Made by a program: the position numbers and the translations under genes. Below, piece by piece: positions 34,370 to 42,800 of a DNA stretch of 48,654 bases; within the stretch, counting starts at the first letter, position 1; each line of letters begins with the position of its first letter. The stretch is from Amycolatopsis keratiniphila subsp. keratiniphila. GTDB lineage: Bacteria; Actinomycetota; Actinomycetes; Mycobacteriales; Pseudonocardiaceae. The notes beneath the pieces are model-generated. The model saw nothing but the letters and a program-made list of their open reading frames with translations. It was not told the DNA's origin and searched no databases. The stretch lies in the NCBI RefSeq assembly GCF_001620365.2, contig NZ_LQMT02000001.1, forward strand, positions 1 through 48,654. The letters run 5' to 3'.

Positions 34370-34421
34370 TCACGCGTGTCGTCCGTCTGATCACGCGTGT
34401 CGTCCCTGCGGTCACACGAAA
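34348..34421. repeat. 21-bp phased repeat array, second locus
   Basis: The core ATCACGCGTGT starts at 34369 and 34390, with a degenerate core at 34411 and a partial one (CACGAGT) ending at 34358, all on the same 21-base period. The linker CGTCCGTCTG is shared with 25280-25289, where it reads CGTCCGCCTG. The array begins inside the methyltransferase gene, supplies its stop codon and runs into the convergent gap before coaX. Confidence 0.85.
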
Positions 34422-34479
34422 CCGTCCGGCTGCAGGTAGCTGAGACCCGGTTGGTTCTATCGACCAGTAGGGCGAAGGT

Positions 34480-34564
34480 GTCGTGTTCGCGGGCGGGGCC
34501 AGCGACGGTGTGAAGGCTCCCTTCACCACGTCTAATGCGGCGAAGGGAGCCTTCAGCCCTGGTC
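34480..34564. repeat. Double-palindrome repeat, family 2, copy 2
   Basis: It matches 4891-4977 over about 85 bases, with GAAGGCTCCCTTC, GTCTAAT and GAAGGGAGCCTTC in the same order and spacing. It lies in the convergent gap 34370-34657 together with the 21-bp array and the hairpin at 34572. Confidence 0.75.
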
Positions 34565-34571
34565 AAGCGCG

Positions 34572-34619
34572 GGTCGTGAGTGGCGTTTCGGGTTAGAACC
34601 CGAAGCGCCACTCACGACC
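34572..34619. terminator. 23-bp hairpin with two-base loop, probable bidirectional terminator
   Basis: The arm starting GGTCGTGAGTGGCG (34572-34594) pairs with 34597-34619 around the central AG, with one G-T mismatch. It lies between the convergent methyltransferase and coaX genes. A stem this long with almost no loop suggests a cruciform or a repetitive-element end as well as a terminator. Confidence 0.65.
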
Positions 34620-34657
34620 ACCTGCACCGACCACGCCACGTTTTGCCCTACCCCTCA

Positions 34658-35437
34658 CTAAATGCGGTGGTTGCGCTCGTAGACCAGCCGCAGGCCCAGG
34701 AGCGTCAGATCCGGCGCGTGCTCGGTGATCGTCTCGGATTCGCCGAGCACCAAGGGCGCGAGGCCGCCGGTCGCGATCACCGCGACCGGATCCGTCCCGC
34801 CGGGCGAGAGTTCGCGCTTGATCCGCTTCACGAGGCCGTCGACCTGGCCGGCGAACCCGTAGAGGATGCCGGATTGCAGGCATTCCACGGTGTTCTTGCC
34901 GATCACCGACCGCGGCGGCACCAGCTCCACCTTGCGCAGCGCCGCGGCCCGCGCGGCCAGCGCGTCGACCGAGATCTCGATCCCGGGTGCGAACGCGCCG
35001 CCGAGGAACTCGCCCTTGGCGGAGATGGCGTCCACATTGGTCGAAGTCCCGAAATCCACCACCACACAAGCGGTCGACGGGTGCAGGTGATGCGCGGCCA
35101 GGGTGTTCACCAGCCGGTCCGCGCCCACCTCCTTGGGGTTGTCGACCAGGAGCGGCACACCGGTGCGCACCCCCGGCTCGATGACGATCTTCGGCACCCT
35201 GGCGTAGTAACGCGAAAGCATGACGCGCAGCTCCCGCAGCACGGCGGGAACCGTGGACAGCGCGCTGATCCCGGTGACCGCGTCCGCATGCGAGCCGAGA
35301 AGCCCGCGCATGGTGAGCGCGAGCTCGTCGGCGGTCATCCGCGCGTCGGTGCGCATCCGCCAGTCACCGATCAGCTCGTTTCCCGAATACAGCCCGAGAA
35401 CGATGTTGGTGTTGCCGACGTCGATCGTGAGCAGCAA
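34658..35437 (-). CDS. coaX: Type III pantothenate kinase
   Basis: The enzyme phosphorylates pantothenate, the first step of CoA synthesis. The 259-residue product has the N-terminal phosphate motif [12 protein letters not shown], [11 protein letters not shown] ([12 protein letters not shown]), the middle DFGTSTNVD and [14 protein letters not shown]. The start is TTG, fixed by the family's universal (M)[10 protein letters not shown] opening. It lies four bases after panD and completes the panC-panD-coaX order of Rv3602c to Rv3600c. Confidence 0.96.
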   Translation of the reverse strand: MLLTIDVGNTNIVLGLYSGNELIGDWRMRTDARMTADELALTMRGLLGSHADAVTGISALSTVPAVLRELRVMLSRYYARVPKIVIEPGVRTGVPLLVDNPKEVGADRLVNTLAAHHLHPSTACVVVDFGTSTNVDAISAKGEFLGGAFAPGIEISVDALAARAAALRKVELVPPRSVIGKNTVECLQSGILYGFAGQVDGLVKRIKRELSPGGTDPVAVIATGGLAPLVLGESETITEHAPDLTLLGLRLVYERNHRI

Positions 35438-35441
35438 GGAC

Positions 35442-35936
35442 TCAGCTTTCGGCGTGCAGCAGCGCGTCGAGACGGCGGGCGTCGGCGGTTTCGGCGACCG
35501 GGAAGGTCATCGTGTCGTCGTCGGCCAGGGTCACGGTGCCGCTCAGCAGACCGGAGCCCTCCGGCGCGTGCCCGGGGTTGGCGCCCTTCTCGACGATCCG
35601 GTTGTCCGCGTCGACGAAGACGACCCGCGGCCGGAACGCGGCCGCCTCGGCGTTCTCCATCTGCGCGTACGAAATCAGGATCACCAGGTCGCCCGGGTGC
35701 ACCAAATGCGCCGCGGCGCCGTTGATCCCGAGCACCCCGCTGCCGCGTTCGCCCGCGATCACGTAGGTTTCGAGCCGTGCGCCGTTGGTGACGTCCACAA
35801 TGGACACCTGTTCGCCCGGCAGCAGATCCGCCGCGTCCATCAGGTCCTCGTCGACGGTCACCGATCCGACGTAGTGGAGATCGGCCTGGGTGACCGTCGC
35901 CCTATGGATCTTCGATTTCAGCATCGTGCGGTACAT
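35442..35936 (-). CDS. panD: Aspartate 1-decarboxylase precursor
   Basis: The enzyme makes beta-alanine for pantothenate. It cleaves itself between Gly24 and Ser25 in HYVGSVT to form its pyruvoyl group. [20 protein letters not shown] and [15 protein letters not shown] are the usual conserved blocks. At 164 residues it is longer than most bacterial PanD proteins (about 126-140), with an acidic C-terminal tail of unknown role. AGGGAG lies about eight bases before the ATG. It lies 12 bases after panC. Confidence 0.96.
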   Translation of the reverse strand: MYRTMLKSKIHRATVTQADLHYVGSVTVDEDLMDAADLLPGEQVSIVDVTNGARLETYVIAGERGSGVLGINGAAAHLVHPGDLVILISYAQMENAEAAAFRPRVVFVDADNRIVEKGANPGHAPEGSGLLSGTVTLADDDTMTFPVAETADARRLDALLHAES

Positions 35937-35948
35937 CGTGGACTCTCC

Positions 35949-36857
35949 CTATTCCCCTGCGTCCGGCGCGTGTTCCGGATGGTCAACGGCCGCGCCGAGC
36001 ACCACCGGGACGTTGTCGATCAGCCGGGTACTCCCCACCCTGGCCGCGATCAGCAGACGCGCCTCACCGTCGACGGGCGCGGGCCCGAGGTCGGTTCCCC
36101 TCAATTCCAGATAGTCGACCTCGACCGCGGGTCGCGCGGCGAGGGTCTGCCTGGCGGTCGCCAGCACGGCTTCCGCGCCGTCGCGTCCGACGAAGGCACC
36201 CGCGGTGAGCGCCGCCGACAACACGATCGCGTCCTCGCGCTGTTCCGGAGTCAGGTAGACGTTGCGCGAGGACAACGCCAGCCCGTCGCGCTCCCGTACC
36301 GTCGGCACCCCGATGACGCGGGTGTCGAAGTTCAGGTCGCGCACCATCTTCTTGATCAGCACCAGCTGCTGGTAGTCCTTCTCCCCGAAGAAGGCGTAGT
36401 CCGGCCGCACGATGTTGAACAGTTTCGCCACCACGGTCAGCACGCCGGCGAAATGCCCCGGCCGCACCGCGCCTTCCAGCTCGTCGCCGAGCGCGCCGGG
36501 ATGCACCGTGACGGTGGCCCCTTCGGGATACAGATCCGACGCCTTGGGCAGGAAGCCCAATTCGACGCCGTCCTCCTTCAGCACTTCGAGGTCCTTGTCC
36601 AGCGGACGCGGGTACGCCTCGAAGTCCTCGCCCTCCCCGAACTGCAGGGGGTTCACGAAGATCGACGTCGCGACGACCGTGTTCGGCAGCCGCTTCGCGC
36701 GGCGGATCAGCTCGCGGTGCCCCGCGTGCAGGGCGCCCATCGTGGGCACCAGCGCGACCTTGCGGCCGACGCCGTGCAGCGCACGCGTCACCTGGCTGAC
36801 CTGCTCCGGCGGCTGGAAGGTGTGCAGCGTGCCTCGGGCGAATTTCGGTGTGGTCAC
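35949..36857 (-). CDS. panC: Pantothenate synthetase
   Basis: The enzyme joins pantoate and beta-alanine using ATP. The 302-residue product has VPTMGALHAGH with its nucleotide-binding histidines, the SIFVNPLQFG segment, FFGEKDYQQL, and DGLALSSRN as the KMSKS-like loop. The GTG start overlaps the stop of the upstream DUF2520 gene (GTGA), so they are translationally coupled. panD follows 12 bases later. Confidence 0.97.
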   Translation of the reverse strand: MTTPKFARGTLHTFQPPEQVSQVTRALHGVGRKVALVPTMGALHAGHRELIRRAKRLPNTVVATSIFVNPLQFGEGEDFEAYPRPLDKDLEVLKEDGVELGFLPKASDLYPEGATVTVHPGALGDELEGAVRPGHFAGVLTVVAKLFNIVRPDYAFFGEKDYQQLVLIKKMVRDLNFDTRVIGVPTVRERDGLALSSRNVYLTPEQREDAIVLSAALTAGAFVGRDGAEAVLATARQTLAARPAVEVDYLELRGTDLGPAPVDGEARLLIAARVGSTRLIDNVPVVLGAAVDHPEHAPDAGE

Positions 36858-37759
36858 TGGTTTTGCTGCCCTTCGGCGGGGTCACTGAGGAGTTCGGTGA
36901 GCTCGGCGGCGGCCGAGGCGTCCAAGAGCCCGGCGGCGTCGCCGCGCGCCAGCGTGCGCTTGGCCAGCGCGCGATAGCTCGGGGCGATGTCGGGGCCACG
37001 TTCGGCCAGCACCGCGAGATGCTTGCGCACGGTGCCGAGATCACCACGGGCCACCGGCCCGGTCAGTGCCCGGTCCCCGTGTCGCAGAACATTATCCAAC
37101 GCCGCCGACAACAACGGAGCCACCAGGCGTTCGGGCTGGGCGATTCCCGCCCCTCGCAACAGTTCCGCGCAGTCGGCGACCAGTGTCATCAGGTGGTTCG
37201 CGCCGTGTGCCAACGCCGCGTGATAGAGCGCTCGCGCTTCGTCGGGGACCCGGACGGGCTCCGCGCCCATCTCCACGGTCAGCGCCTCGCCGACGTTCCA
37301 CGCCGCTTCGTCACCTTCCGCCGCCGTGACGCCGAAGCTGCAGGCGGCGAGCCTGTCGAGGTCTTCGGGACGGCCGGTGAAGGTCATCACGGGGTGCAGG
37401 GCCAGCGGCAGCGCGCCGGCCTCTGCGGCGGGTGCGAGGACGTCGATGCCGTGCGATCCGGAGGTGTGCACGACGATCTGTCCCGGACGCAAGGAGCCGG
37501 TGGCGACGAGGCCGCGCACCATCCCGGCGAGCGCGTCGTCCGGCAGGGCCAGCAGGACCAGGTCGACCCGGCGGGCGACCTCGTCGGGCGGCAGGAGCGG
37601 CACGTCGGGGAGCAGCTGCTCCGCCCGGCGCACCGAAGCGTTGGAAAGGCCCGAAGCGGCGACGACCGTGTGCCCGGCCCTGGTGAGCGCCGCGCCTACG
37701 ACACTGCCGACGCGGCCTGCGGAAACGACGCCCACGGCCAGGCGAGCGGGCCTCATCAT
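36854..37759 (-). CDS. Rossmann-like/DUF2520 domain protein
   Basis: The 301-residue protein has an N-terminal Rossmann fold (VGVVSAGRVGSVVGAALTRAGH) and a C-terminal helical DUF2520 domain (LYHAALAHGANHLMTLVADCAELL). It is the Rv3603c-like member of this neighbourhood and is translationally coupled to panC. By fold it resembles ketopantoate and pyrroline-5-carboxylate reductases, so a reductase step near pantothenate synthesis is conceivable but not shown. The start is ATG 37759 (one of two adjacent ATGs); a TTG at 37771 is possible. No ribosome binding site is clear. Confidence 0.85.
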   Translation of the reverse strand: MMRPARLAVGVVSAGRVGSVVGAALTRAGHTVVAASGLSNASVRRAEQLLPDVPLLPPDEVARRVDLVLLALPDDALAGMVRGLVATGSLRPGQIVVHTSGSHGIDVLAPAAEAGALPLALHPVMTFTGRPEDLDRLAACSFGVTAAEGDEAAWNVGEALTVEMGAEPVRVPDEARALYHAALAHGANHLMTLVADCAELLRGAGIAQPERLVAPLLSAALDNVLRHGDRALTGPVARGDLGTVRKHLAVLAERGPDIAPSYRALAKRTLARGDAAGLLDASAAAELTELLSDPAEGQQNQ

Positions 37760-37906
37760 GGCGTGCGCCAATGGACGCTCATGGTCGAAAACTCCTCAAC
37801 TCGTTCCAGTCCCGCTCTGCGGTCGCGGGTACCAGACGACGGCGCGAGGGTAACCCTCCGGCCCGGCTCCGAACCGGCGCTCGTGACCAGCTTCACCTGA
37901 CCGTGG

Positions 37907-39076
37907 TCATCCGCGCGGCGCGCCGTCGGCGAGCCGGACGGCCTCGGCCCGCGACGTCTTGAGCACCTGCAACAGCTCGCGCTGCCGCTGTTTCGCCTCG
38001 TCGGTGAGCTTCGGGCCGCGCCGCAGGAACGCGAGCTCGGTCACGCTGGCCTGGTAGCGGCCGACGGCCTTCGCCGCCTCCCGTCCCGACTGCTTCCGCG
38101 CTTGTTTGCGCCACGACCGCCGCCCGGAGAGGCTCGCCAGCAGCGACACCTCGGTCGGCGCGATCCAGCGGGCGTCGACCATCATCGGCAGGGCGGCGGC
38201 GACGATCCGCTGCTCGCGGCGCCGCTGCATGACCACCACCGAGAAGACGCCGATGAACAACGGCACCATGATCAGGAAGTACACGTTCAGGAAGGTCTTG
38301 GCGCCGCCGAGCAGCGCGGCGCCGTTCCACAGCGCGTGCAGCAGCACGGCGACGAGGTAGCCGCCGATCGGCGCCAGGATCCGCAGCGAGCGGACCTTGC
38401 TGCTCGCGGCGACCCCGAGGCCGATCCCGGTCATCACGGCGAACAGCGGATGCGTGAACGGGGAGAGCACGCCACGCAGGAAGAACGCCGCGAGCACGCC
38501 GGCGCTCGTGCCGTCACCGAAGCCGTGCTCGGCGAACGCGCGGCCGAAGTAATAGATGTTCTCGGTGAAGGCGAAGCCCGCCGCGGTGAACCCGGCGTAG
38601 ACGATGCCGTCCACGACGCCGTCGAACTCGCTCGGGCGGCGCCACCACAGCAACAGGATGAACGCGGCCTTCGCGGCCTCCTCGACCAGCGGCGCGGAGA
38701 CCAGCCCGCTGATCTTGCCGCCGACACCCGTGCCGAGCAGCAGGTCGCCGACCGCCTCGGCGCCGCTGTTCAGCAGCAACGCGATGATCGTCGCGACGCA
38801 CGCGCCCCACACGAAGGAAAGCAGCAGGAGTTTCGGCGGTTCCGGCTCCCAGCGGTCGACCCACAGGAACGCGGTGACCACGACGGCGACCGGGACCAGC
38901 GCCGCGAGCACACCGATCCCCACCGCGAGCGGGCCCACCTTTTCGGTCACCGTGCCGAAGACGAACAGCCCGCACAGCGCGACGGCGATCAGCCCGAGCA
39001 CCGGCAGCAGCACGGTGATCGACCGAGACCGGCGGGGCCGGTCGAGACCGGGCGCCGGGGAGGAAGGCTCGCTCAC
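37907..39076 (-). CDS. PrsW-family intramembrane metalloprotease
   Basis: The 389-residue membrane protein has at least eight predicted helices and the four PrsW motifs: EEAAK (132-136), FTEN (170-173), THP with His209, and HALWN with His247. PrsW-type proteases cut membrane proteins such as anti-sigma factors. The substrate here is unknown. A basic cytoplasmic tail follows the last helix. The gene lies between the Rv3604c-like and Rv3603c-like genes, which as I recall adjoin in mycobacteria, so it is an insertion into the conserved order. GTG start; 147 bases without visible features separate it from the next gene. Confidence 0.9.
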   Translation of the reverse strand: MSEPSSPAPGLDRPRRSRSITVLLPVLGLIAVALCGLFVFGTVTEKVGPLAVGIGVLAALVPVAVVVTAFLWVDRWEPEPPKLLLLSFVWGACVATIIALLLNSGAEAVGDLLLGTGVGGKISGLVSAPLVEEAAKAAFILLLWWRRPSEFDGVVDGIVYAGFTAAGFAFTENIYYFGRAFAEHGFGDGTSAGVLAAFFLRGVLSPFTHPLFAVMTGIGLGVAASSKVRSLRILAPIGGYLVAVLLHALWNGAALLGGAKTFLNVYFLIMVPLFIGVFSVVVMQRRREQRIVAAALPMMVDARWIAPTEVSLLASLSGRRSWRKQARKQSGREAAKAVGRYQASVTELAFLRRGPKLTDEAKQRQRELLQVLKTSRAEAVRLADGAPRG

Positions 39077-39104
39077 AGCGGGTCACCCTACCGTCGGTAC
39101 GGGT

Positions 39105-41123
39105 TCAGTCTTCGGCGCGCCGCCTGCGCCGCGGAGTGGATTCGTTCGCGCCGTTGGCGGCGAGCAGATCCATCACCGAGCGGCCGGACGCGTGCGAGCC
39201 CGCGTCGGAGGTCTCCGGACGGCTGTGCGACGACCCGTTGCGGGACGGCGTCTCGTCGTCCGGCTTCGCCCGCCTGCCGCCGTGACGGCCGCCGGTGGAT
39301 TCGGCGGCGGCGCTCTGCCAGGCCGGGGGCTCCCCGTCGGGACGACGGCGACGGCCGCCACCGGTGGGCTCCGGGACGTTCGGCGCCGGGGTGATCGAGA
39401 CCGAGGAGTCCTCGGCGGCCCGGCGACGGCGTCCGCCGCCACCGCTCTGCGCCAGCCTGATCTCTTCGGGCAACGTCGGGTTGACCGCGGGCGGCTCCTC
39501 CGCGGGCGGGGAACTGTGCCGCGACGGCGCCTCGGCGGCCGGACGGCGCACCGGTTCGGGCTCCGGCTGCCGCACCGGCTCGGCCCGGCGAGGCGGCTCG
39601 GACACGGCCGGGATCGACGGCGGGGTCGGCGGCTCCGGTTCGCGACGCGGCTCGGGGCGCGGTTCCGGATGCGGCTGGACGGCCGCGGGCTGGGGCTTGG
39701 CGGGCGGCGTGGGACGCAGCCGGTCCTGGAAGTCGTCCTTCCGGGGGAACGCCGCGCTCAGGTCGGAGACCGGGCGCTCCTGCGTCCACGACGGCTTCCA
39801 CTCGCCGGTGGCCTCCATCGGCTCCGGCGTGACGGGCTTGTTCGCGGGCGGCGGCGTGCCACCGGCCGGACGGGGCCGCTCGACCGGCTTCATCCCGGGG
39901 CGGGTCAGGCCGAGCTCGCGGTTCGGCCGGGGACGGTCCGGCTCGACCTTCTTCACCGGCTTCGCCTGCACCGGAGGCTTCACCGGCGGCGTCTGCTTCC
40001 GGGTCTGCTCCTCGGGCCGCGCCGCGGGGGGACGCTGCACGGTGCCGGCGTCGAGCCGCTGTTGCAGCGAAGACTGCTGCGGGCGGCGGGGCGGCTCGTT
40101 GCGCGGCGGCTCCGGACGCTGGGGCTGCCGGGCGATGGTGGGCATCGACGGCTGCGAGACCTCGGCGCGCGACACCCCCGGCATCGACGGGCGGGACACC
40201 TCGGCGGGCGTCACCGGCGGCGGGGTCTTGCGCTGGGCGTCGACCCTCGGCATCGGCCGGGAGACCTCGGCGGGCGACATCCCGGGGTTCGACATCTCGA
40301 GCCGCTCGCGGCGGGCGGCTTCGGCGGCGAGCGCTTCGGCCGCCTTCGAAGCGCGGGCGTCCGCCTTGCGCATACTGCGGCGAGTCGACTCGTCGACCGG
40401 CTTCGGCCGCTGGACCTGATTGCTCTGCCCGTACCCGTTCGTGCCGTTGACCTGGCCGTTCGCCGGTTTGCGGCGGGCGGCGGGCGGGGTGCCGGCCCGC
40501 GCGGAAGCGGGTTCGAGGACGCGGTCGATCATCTCGGTCGGGCGCTCGCGCTCGCGTTCACGCTCGTCGACGTCGATCGTGGTGCTCTTGGCCGCCATGA
40601 GCTGGGGTTTGCCGTTGCCGTTCTCGGACCCCGCGCTCATCAGCTGCTTGTTGTCGAGGGACCGCATCCGGGTGGCCTGCGCGGTGAGCGCGACGCGTTC
40701 GAGGAGCACCTCGCCGCCGAAGAGCGACTGGAGGCTTTCACGCAGGGCGCTCACCTCGGCTCTGAGCGCTTCGAGCTCTTCCTGGGAACGGCTCTCGGCG
40801 GCCTGCCGGGTCTCCGCCTCGATCTCCAGCTCGAACTCGCGGCGGGCGGCGATCTCGCGTTCCAGCTCCAGCTCGTAGACGGCCTGCGCCTCGGCGACGG
40901 CGTCCTCGCTCTGCGATACGTGCTTGCGGTAGCGGACCGCGAGGAACGCACCGATCAAGGCGGCCCACAGCGCCGCGACGATGCCCAACCGCAAGTAGCG
41001 GAGGTCGTCGGAAAGCACCAATGCGAGAGTCGCGCCGACGGCGAGAACCAAGCCGACGACAAGCCACGGCCTACCCGCAAGGCGGCCGCGCGAGTCGTCA
41101 CCCACCCCGGTCATGCCCAACAC
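39105..41123 (-). CDS. Rv3604c-like membrane protein with coiled coil and proline-rich tail
   Basis: The 672-residue protein has two membrane helices (about 18-37 and 45-63), a long charged coiled coil (about 68-140: EDAVAEAQAVYELELEREI onward) and then about 500 residues rich in Pro, Arg and Glu that should be disordered. In the tail AEVSRPMP-like motifs repeat (SPAEVSRPMP, TPAEVSRPSMP, SRAEVSQPSMP), and GGGRRRR occurs more than once. By position and layout it corresponds to Rv3604c, of unknown function. GTG 41123 has AGAAGG upstream; ATG 41114 is the alternative. A scaffold role at the membrane is a guess. Confidence 0.8.
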   Translation of the reverse strand: MLGMTGVGDDSRGRLAGRPWLVVGLVLAVGATLALVLSDDLRYLRLGIVAALWAALIGAFLAVRYRKHVSQSEDAVAEAQAVYELELEREIAARREFELEIEAETRQAAESRSQEELEALRAEVSALRESLQSLFGGEVLLERVALTAQATRMRSLDNKQLMSAGSENGNGKPQLMAAKSTTIDVDERERERERPTEMIDRVLEPASARAGTPPAARRKPANGQVNGTNGYGQSNQVQRPKPVDESTRRSMRKADARASKAAEALAAEAARRERLEMSNPGMSPAEVSRPMPRVDAQRKTPPPVTPAEVSRPSMPGVSRAEVSQPSMPTIARQPQRPEPPRNEPPRRPQQSSLQQRLDAGTVQRPPAARPEEQTRKQTPPVKPPVQAKPVKKVEPDRPRPNRELGLTRPGMKPVERPRPAGGTPPPANKPVTPEPMEATGEWKPSWTQERPVSDLSAAFPRKDDFQDRLRPTPPAKPQPAAVQPHPEPRPEPRREPEPPTPPSIPAVSEPPRRAEPVRQPEPEPVRRPAAEAPSRHSSPPAEEPPAVNPTLPEEIRLAQSGGGGRRRRAAEDSSVSITPAPNVPEPTGGGRRRRPDGEPPAWQSAAAESTGGRHGGRRAKPDDETPSRNGSSHSRPETSDAGSHASGRSVMDLLAANGANESTPRRRRRAED

Positions 41124-41183
41124 CGTACCTTCTAGTAATCCGAACGAGACCTAGTCGGTACTTCGAGCGGTGGCTCTCGCGCG

Positions 41184-41645
41184 TTAACCGGTCGGCTCGG
41201 GATGGCTGTCCCGATCACCGCCCTCGGGGGTCCGGCAGCAGTGTTCGAGCCATAAAGCCGCAGCTACCAGCGCCACCGAGCTGACGATCCCGACCGTCGC
41301 CGAGCGGAGATCACCGCTCGCCGCGAGGAGTTCGTCACGTCGCGGAAAAAGATACGCGAAAGCCGCCAGCCAAACCCCCGTCATCACGGATCCGGCGAGC
41401 GACGAGGCCTTCGCGAGGGCCACCGATCGGGCGACGGAGATCGCGGAGAGCACGCGGTTGCTCTTGATCCGCGCACGGATGATGAAGGCGAGCACGACCT
41501 CGCAGAGCGCGAGGACGAGCAGCGTGATTCCGGCGAACAGCGGAAGCGCGGGGATGGAGCCGTACGCGACCTGGAAGAGCAGATAGGCCAGGACCAATCC
41601 CAGGAGGCCGGCCACCGCCAGCTCGCGTGGCCGGGTGAAGTGCAT
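41184..41645 (-). CDS. DUF3180 membrane protein (Rv3605c-like)
   Basis: The 153-residue protein has four hydrophobic helices arranged in two pairs (ELAVAGLLGLVLAYLLFQVAYG, LPLFAGITLLVLALCEVVLAFII, ALAKASSLAGSVMTGVWLAAFAYL, TVGIVSSVALVAAALWL) around IRARIKSNRVLSAISVARSVALAKAS. It belongs to the actinobacterial family next to folK (Rv3605c). Here a MerR gene separates it from folK. The function is unknown. Confidence 0.85.
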   Translation of the reverse strand: MHFTRPRELAVAGLLGLVLAYLLFQVAYGSIPALPLFAGITLLVLALCEVVLAFIIRARIKSNRVLSAISVARSVALAKASSLAGSVMTGVWLAAFAYLFPRRDELLAASGDLRSATVGIVSSVALVAAALWLEHCCRTPEGGDRDSHPEPTG

Positions 41646-41669
41646 GGTCCAACGCTACCTGGCAGGCTT

Positions 41670-41692
41670 GACTCTCCACCAACTGGAGAGTC
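41670..41692. promoter_or_regulatory. MerR-type operator within promoter
   Basis: GACTCTCCA and TGGAGAGTC form a perfect 9-bp inverted repeat around CCAAC, starting inside the -35-like TTGACT (41668-41673). This placement between -35 and -10 is characteristic of MerR-family targets. A -10 candidate GACGAT (41693-41698) would give a 19-base spacer, also typical. It lies immediately before the MerR gene, suggesting autoregulation. Confidence 0.75.
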
Positions 41693-41696
41693 GACG

Positions 41697-42647
41697 ATGA
41701 AGCATATGGGCACCGCAGCGGTTTTCACCATCGGGGAGCTGGCCAAACGGACCGGCCTGCCGGTGAAGACCATCCGCTTCTACTCCGACGAAGGGCTCCT
41801 GCCCCCGACCGACCGCACCGATTCGGGCTACCGCCTCTACGACGCCACCGCGATGGCGCGCCTGGAGCTGGTCCGGACGCTACGGGAGCTCGGGCTGGGT
41901 CTCGCGGACGTGGAGCGGGCGCTGACCAGGGAAGCGACCATCGGGGACCTCGCGGTCCAGCACGTCGCCGCCCTGGACGAGCAGATCCGGCGGCTGGAAC
42001 TGCGTCGCGCGGTCCTGCGAGCGGTGGCCAAACGGGACTCACCACTGGAGGAGGTCGAACTGATGAACAAACTCGCGTCGATGTCGGACGAAGACCGCAA
42101 ACGTTTGCTCGACGAGTTCTGGGCGGACATGGTCGAAGGGCTCGAACTGGATCCGGAGTTCTACGAGCGGATGCGCTCGGCGAAACCGGAACTGCCCGAC
42201 GACCCGACGCCCGAGCAGCTGGAGGCCTGGATCGAGTTCGCCGAACTCGTGCAGGACGACGAGTTCCGCGCGTCGATCCGCCGGATGAGCGAGTGGCACT
42301 CGCAGCTCCGGAAGCAGGACGGAGCGGACTTCGGCGCGAAGCAGCAGGAGCTGTGGACGGCGTGGAGCGCGAAGGCGACCGAAGCGCTCGAAGCCGGCCT
42401 CGCGCCGGACTCGCCCGAAGGCCGGGAGCTGGCGGAGACGATCTTCACTCAGTCTTCGCGCAACGGCCGCGACCCGCGCGACCCTGCCTGGCGCAAGCGG
42501 CTGACCGACGGGATGGCGATCAGCTCCGACCCGCGTGCCGAGCGGTACTGGCTGCTGCTGGGGAAGATGAACGGCTGGCCGTCGTTCCCGTCGCAGATGC
42601 GGCAGGCCGAGTGGATCATCGCCGCCCTGCGCTCCGCGCTCGCCTAA
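41697..42647 (+). CDS. MerR-family transcriptional regulator
   Basis: The 316-residue protein has the MerR DNA-binding domain (FTIGELAKRTGLPVKTIRFYSDEGLLPPTDRTDSGYRLYD), a dimerisation helix and a long acidic C-terminal domain of about 190 residues that may bind a ligand; it has no obvious metal-binding cysteines. GGAGAG lies six bases before the ATG at 41697; an ATG at 41706 would fit a leaderless start. It sits on the plus strand between folK and the DUF3180 gene, which adjoin in mycobacteria, and so appears to be an insertion. The ligand and targets are unknown. Confidence 0.9.
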   Translation: MKHMGTAAVFTIGELAKRTGLPVKTIRFYSDEGLLPPTDRTDSGYRLYDATAMARLELVRTLRELGLGLADVERALTREATIGDLAVQHVAALDEQIRRLELRRAVLRAVAKRDSPLEEVELMNKLASMSDEDRKRLLDEFWADMVEGLELDPEFYERMRSAKPELPDDPTPEQLEAWIEFAELVQDDEFRASIRRMSEWHSQLRKQDGADFGAKQQELWTAWSAKATEALEAGLAPDSPEGRELAETIFTQSSRNGRDPRDPAWRKRLTDGMAISSDPRAERYWLLLGKMNGWPSFPSQMRQAEWIIAALRSALA

Positions 42648-42696
42648 CGCGCGTTTAGTCCTCTAATTGCCTGATCGCCGGCGGGCGCGGGTGGGC

Positions 42697-42749
42697 GTTG
42701 CGAAAGCCACTTTCGCAACGTTGAAGGTTGCGAAAGTGGCTTTCGCAAC
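42697..42749. repeat. Double-palindrome repeat, family 1, copy C
   Basis: This copy is identical to 4775-4827 over all 53 bases, including the linker GTTGAAG. It lies between the convergent MerR and folK genes. An imperfect inverted repeat (AATGCAGTGGTTGG against CCGACTACCGCATT) follows it before folK. Confidence 0.85.
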
Positions 42750-42800
42750 CTCTCCGGGACCCCCGCCTAATGCAGTGGTTGGTATCGCCGACTACCGCAT

